64,000 nt of DNA, from NCBI RefSeq assembly GCF_010501095.1, contig NZ_QVMP01000002.1, positions 49,280 through 113,279 of the forward strand, given 5' to 3'. The DNA comes from Dysgonomonas sp. 520. Its GTDB lineage: Bacteria > Bacteroidota > Bacteroidia > Bacteroidales > Dysgonomonadaceae. The notes beneath the pieces are model-generated. The model did not search any database and had not been told where the DNA came from. It saw only the letters and a list, made by a program, of their open reading frames with translations. The translations under genes were made by a program, and so were the position numbers. Positions 61,087 through 64,000 of this stretch are shown here, one piece after another (within the stretch, counting starts at the first letter, position 1; each line of letters begins with the position of its first letter).

Positions 61087-62271
61087 ATGAAAAAGATTTT
61101 ATTACTAAGCACCATTTTGTTGATGTCTATGACAACAATCAGCAGTTGTAACAGAACAGCATCGGCAAACGAAGAAAAGACAGTGGAAGTTTCAGCACCG
61201 ACACCTGACGAAGTGGATGCCGCTCCGGCTGTGACAAAGATACAGGTTGCCATTTTGCTCGATACTTCGGGCAGTATGAATGGTTTGATTGAGCAGGCAA
61301 AAGCCCGTTTGTGGAACATTGTGAACACATTAACCACTCTGAAATATAAAGGAAGAACACCCAAAATTGAGATTGCCCTTTACGAGTATGGCAGCAGCAG
61401 AAGATTTGACGGAGATTATATTCGCCAGATAACGCCGCTCACTACTGATTTGGACAAAATTTCGGAAGAATTGTTCTCCCTCACCACTGGCGGAAGCGAA
61501 GAGTATTGCGGAACGGTGATAAGCAAGGCTACCAAAGACTTGGAATGGGGAAACAATGAGGCTGATATGAAACTGATATACATTGCCGGGAATGAAATCT
61601 TTGAGCAAGGGCGTATATCTTACAAAAATGCAATACCGGAAGCATTGAGAAAAAACATCTATGTGAACACAATTCATTGCGGAAACGAATCGACCGGAAT
61701 CCGTGACCTGTGGCGTGATGCAGCGAACAGAGGGAAGGGCAAATTCTTTAATATAGATCATAACGAGCGGGTACGTCATTATGTAACCCCTTACGACGAT
61801 CGCATCAGCAGTTGCAATGCACGCCTGAATGATACCTATATCAGTTATGGAAGTTCCGGCTATGCAAGACAACAAATGCAGATGAGACAAGATGAAAATG
61901 CAAAATCAGTGTCGTCGTCCAATTTGGCGGAAAGAGCAGTGAGCAAATCAAAGTCGGTTTATAGCAACAGCGAATGGGACTTGGTTGATAAACTTTCGGA
62001 AGACAGCAACGCCCTAGCCGAAGTTGAACAAGAATATCTGCCTTCGGAATTGCAAGGCAAATCGAATAAAGAAATAGAAAAAGTGATAGCTGAAAAACAA
62101 AAAGAACGTGAAGCTATTCAGAAAGAAATAAATGATCTGGCGAAGAAACGTCAGGAATACATTGATGCGGAAATGAAAAAAGGAAATAGCGGTGACGATT
62201 TAGGCAAAGCCATCGCGGAATCCATTACAGAGTTTGCCAACAAAAAAGGATATACGATAGACAAAAACTAA
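61087..62271 (+). CDS. VWA domain-containing lipoprotein
   Basis: Lipobox TTISSCN; VAILLDTSGSMNGLIEQAK; coiled-coil C-terminus. Confidence 0.88.
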   Translation: MKKILLLSTILLMSMTTISSCNRTASANEEKTVEVSAPTPDEVDAAPAVTKIQVAILLDTSGSMNGLIEQAKARLWNIVNTLTTLKYKGRTPKIEIALYEYGSSRRFDGDYIRQITPLTTDLDKISEELFSLTTGGSEEYCGTVISKATKDLEWGNNEADMKLIYIAGNEIFEQGRISYKNAIPEALRKNIYVNTIHCGNESTGIRDLWRDAANRGKGKFFNIDHNERVRHYVTPYDDRISSCNARLNDTYISYGSSGYARQQMQMRQDENAKSVSSSNLAERAVSKSKSVYSNSEWDLVDKLSEDSNALAEVEQEYLPSELQGKSNKEIEKVIAEKQKEREAIQKEINDLAKKRQEYIDAEMKKGNSGDDLGKAIAESITEFANKKGYTIDKN

Positions 62272-62388
62272 CCGAACAAAAGACGACCTTGTTTGCAAAT
62301 AGCTTCCTACGAGGTTTTCGAAAACATACATATTCAGTCAAAACCCACATGTGTGATTCAAAAAATGCGCAAATTGGTGGACTAAAAC

Positions 62389-62423
62389 AAAAAAGCAACC
62401 ATGTAAAATCAGATGGTTGCTTT
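62389..62423. terminator. hairpin terminator between VWA gene and tRNA-Pro
   Basis: AAAAGCAACCA-N12-TGGTTGCTTTT. Confidence 0.75.
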
Positions 62424-62431
62424 TGCGTATG

Positions 62432-62504
62432 TCGGGATGAGACGACTCGAACGTCCGACCTCCACGTCCCGAACGTGGCGCGCTACCAACTGTGCTACAT
62501 CCCG
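62432..62504 (-). tRNA. tRNA-Pro (anticodon CGG)
   Basis: CGGGATG TA GCAC..GCGC G CCACG-TTCGGGA-CGTGG AGGTC GGACG-TTCGAGT-CGTCT CATCCCG A. Confidence 0.93.
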
Positions 62505-62728
62505 ATAATTTGATGAGTGCAAAGTTAAATCTATTTCTAATTTTTTACAATAGTTTTCAATGAAAAAAAGAAATGTTATGAGAAAAATGTGGGACTGTCC
62601 CCTAAAAAAGCTTTTCTGCAAAAGAGGTATTCCTGAGAAAGTTCTTTGCCTGTATTACAATAGCGTTGAGCTGGATGAAGTTCATCACAGCTCAACACTA
62701 ATTTCATCAATACGTTAGATGTGAACCC

Positions 62729-64000
62729 TTATTGTTTCACTTCCACCCACATTCCTTGGGTTCGACCTTGTTCTTCGGGTTTATACATTGCTTCGCATGC
62801 AACTGCGGGCAAATAGAACCGTCCGCAATAGGCGGCTTGTAGCCTGATCTTTACGGATGTTGAATATCCTTTGTTCAGGTTGAAATAAGAATAAACCCTG
62901 TCGTCTCTGATATCCTGATAATTCAGGGAAGATGCTTGCTCCGAGCCGTTGCTCATCAAACGTTCGTTAAATATTTCCCATCCTGATGCAAATACCTGAC
63001 TCAACACCAAGTCTGTGAGGTATTCACCCGAAACATTCTGAATTACGACATTTGCAAAAAACTCCGTGCCTTGCTTCAAGGATGTAACATCAATCTCTTT
63101 TCCGCTCACATCAACATATTTCACATACAACTTGATTCCTTCATCCATCATTGGTGGATTTTTATCTTCAAATGGTTGTGTGAATCCTACCAGACGGACA
63201 AACAATTCTCCCTGCCCCTTATTGGTGAAATTGATGTTGATCTTTTCCTGTGGTTTGAGCGTAATGTTCTGGAATAACAACCCTTCGTTTGTCGCTTTTT
63301 GAGGAACCCCGTTAAGCGTCCATTCGTAATCCATGTTTCCGCTACCCATTTTTTCGGCCAATTTGGACATGGCAACCAACCCGAAGGCCGCCGTTTGAGT
63401 GGAAACATATCCTGAACTCAGTTTCTCCGAGAGTTTACGAGCCAGGCCAAGCGCCTTATCCGTTTTGCCCAATAGCAAGTATGTTTCCATGATCATGGCA
63501 CGGTCACGATCCGAGTCTCCATAGGTATTGTTACTGCTAACATAAGGGTTAACCGTGTCGGAAGTATTGAGTATTAACTGGCTGGCAGCATCTTTTTTCC
63601 CTGCAACAGCATAAGCCGCAGCAAGTCTCCACCGTGCTTGCACGGAGAGGGTTTTCATCTCTTTCAGACGGTTCATCGCTCCCAGTTCGGGCGATCCGGC
63701 AAGAGCAAGGGTATACAGGCGGTATGCTTGCTGTAAATCGCTCATGGAATAGGTGTAGTAAGATTTATACAGGTCGCCTTTGTTCCAGGTTTGCGCTGTT
63801 TTCTTCTGGAATTGTATCCATTTCGAGATTACCGATTCGGGAACATTATAACCCTGCTTTTGCGCTTCGATCAGGAAGTGCCCGGCATAGGTTGTTACCC
63901 ATTCGGTCGGATACCTGTTTCCCGGCCAGTAGGCGATGCCTCCGTCGCTCAATTGGCGTGAACCTATAATCTTGATGGCTTCGTTTATGGTTGCCCTCAT
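62729..64000 (-). CDS. alpha-2-macroglobulin family protein, C-terminal part (truncated by window edge)
   Basis: IGSRQLSDGGIAYWPGNRYPTEWVTTYAGHFLIEAQKQGYNVPESV and C-terminal ATLNYQDIRDDRVYSYFNL-type segment. Confidence 0.85.
   Translation of the reverse strand: MRATINEAIKIIGSRQLSDGGIAYWPGNRYPTEWVTTYAGHFLIEAQKQGYNVPESVISKWIQFQKKTAQTWNKGDLYKSYYTYSMSDLQQAYRLYTLALAGSPELGAMNRLKEMKTLSVQARWRLAAAYAVAGKKDAASQLILNTSDTVNPYVSSNNTYGDSDRDRAMIMETYLLLGKTDKALGLARKLSEKLSSGYVSTQTAAFGLVAMSKLAEKMGSGNMDYEWTLNGVPQKATNEGLLFQNITLKPQEKININFTNKGQGELFVRLVGFTQPFEDKNPPMMDEGIKLYVKYVDVSGKEIDVTSLKQGTEFFANVVIQNVSGEYLTDLVLSQVFASGWEIFNERLMSNGSEQASSLNYQDIRDDRVYSYFNLNKGYSTSVKIRLQAAYCGRFYLPAVACEAMYKPEEQGRTQGMWVEVKQ

Overview
Chromosomal window from a Bacteroidetes/Bacteroidales genome; the gene content is Dysgonomonadaceae/Porphyromonadaceae-like, but the taxon is inferred. 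About 50 protein genes are recognisable. Main blocks: a type V pilus/fimbrillin-like locus (DUF3575 - DUF5119 - fimbrillin-LRR - fimbrillin), housekeeping genes (mdh, dxs, trkA/trkH, lipA, rpsO, guaB, uvrA, ispD), a complete core type IX secretion operon (porP-gldK-gldL-gldM-gldN), a LytTR response regulator/histidine kinase pair next to two VWA proteins, and tRNA-Ala(GGC) and tRNA-Pro(CGG). The most unusual content is intergenic. At least three families of small non-coding elements with terminal inverted repeats (MITE-like) carry interchangeable hairpin cassettes. One is nested inside another, several abut stop codons, and some stems show compensatory base changes. Other points of interest: a possible tRNA-Ala 3'-end integration scar with two lipoprotein genes, an unannotated 31-aa membrane ORF with a decayed zinc-ribbon gene, a 20-bp dyad flanking an AraC gene, a membrane protein with a degenerate Nudix domain, and a heptamer tandem repeat at the start of a response-regulator gene. 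No CRISPR array, rRNA operon, integrase or transposase gene was found.
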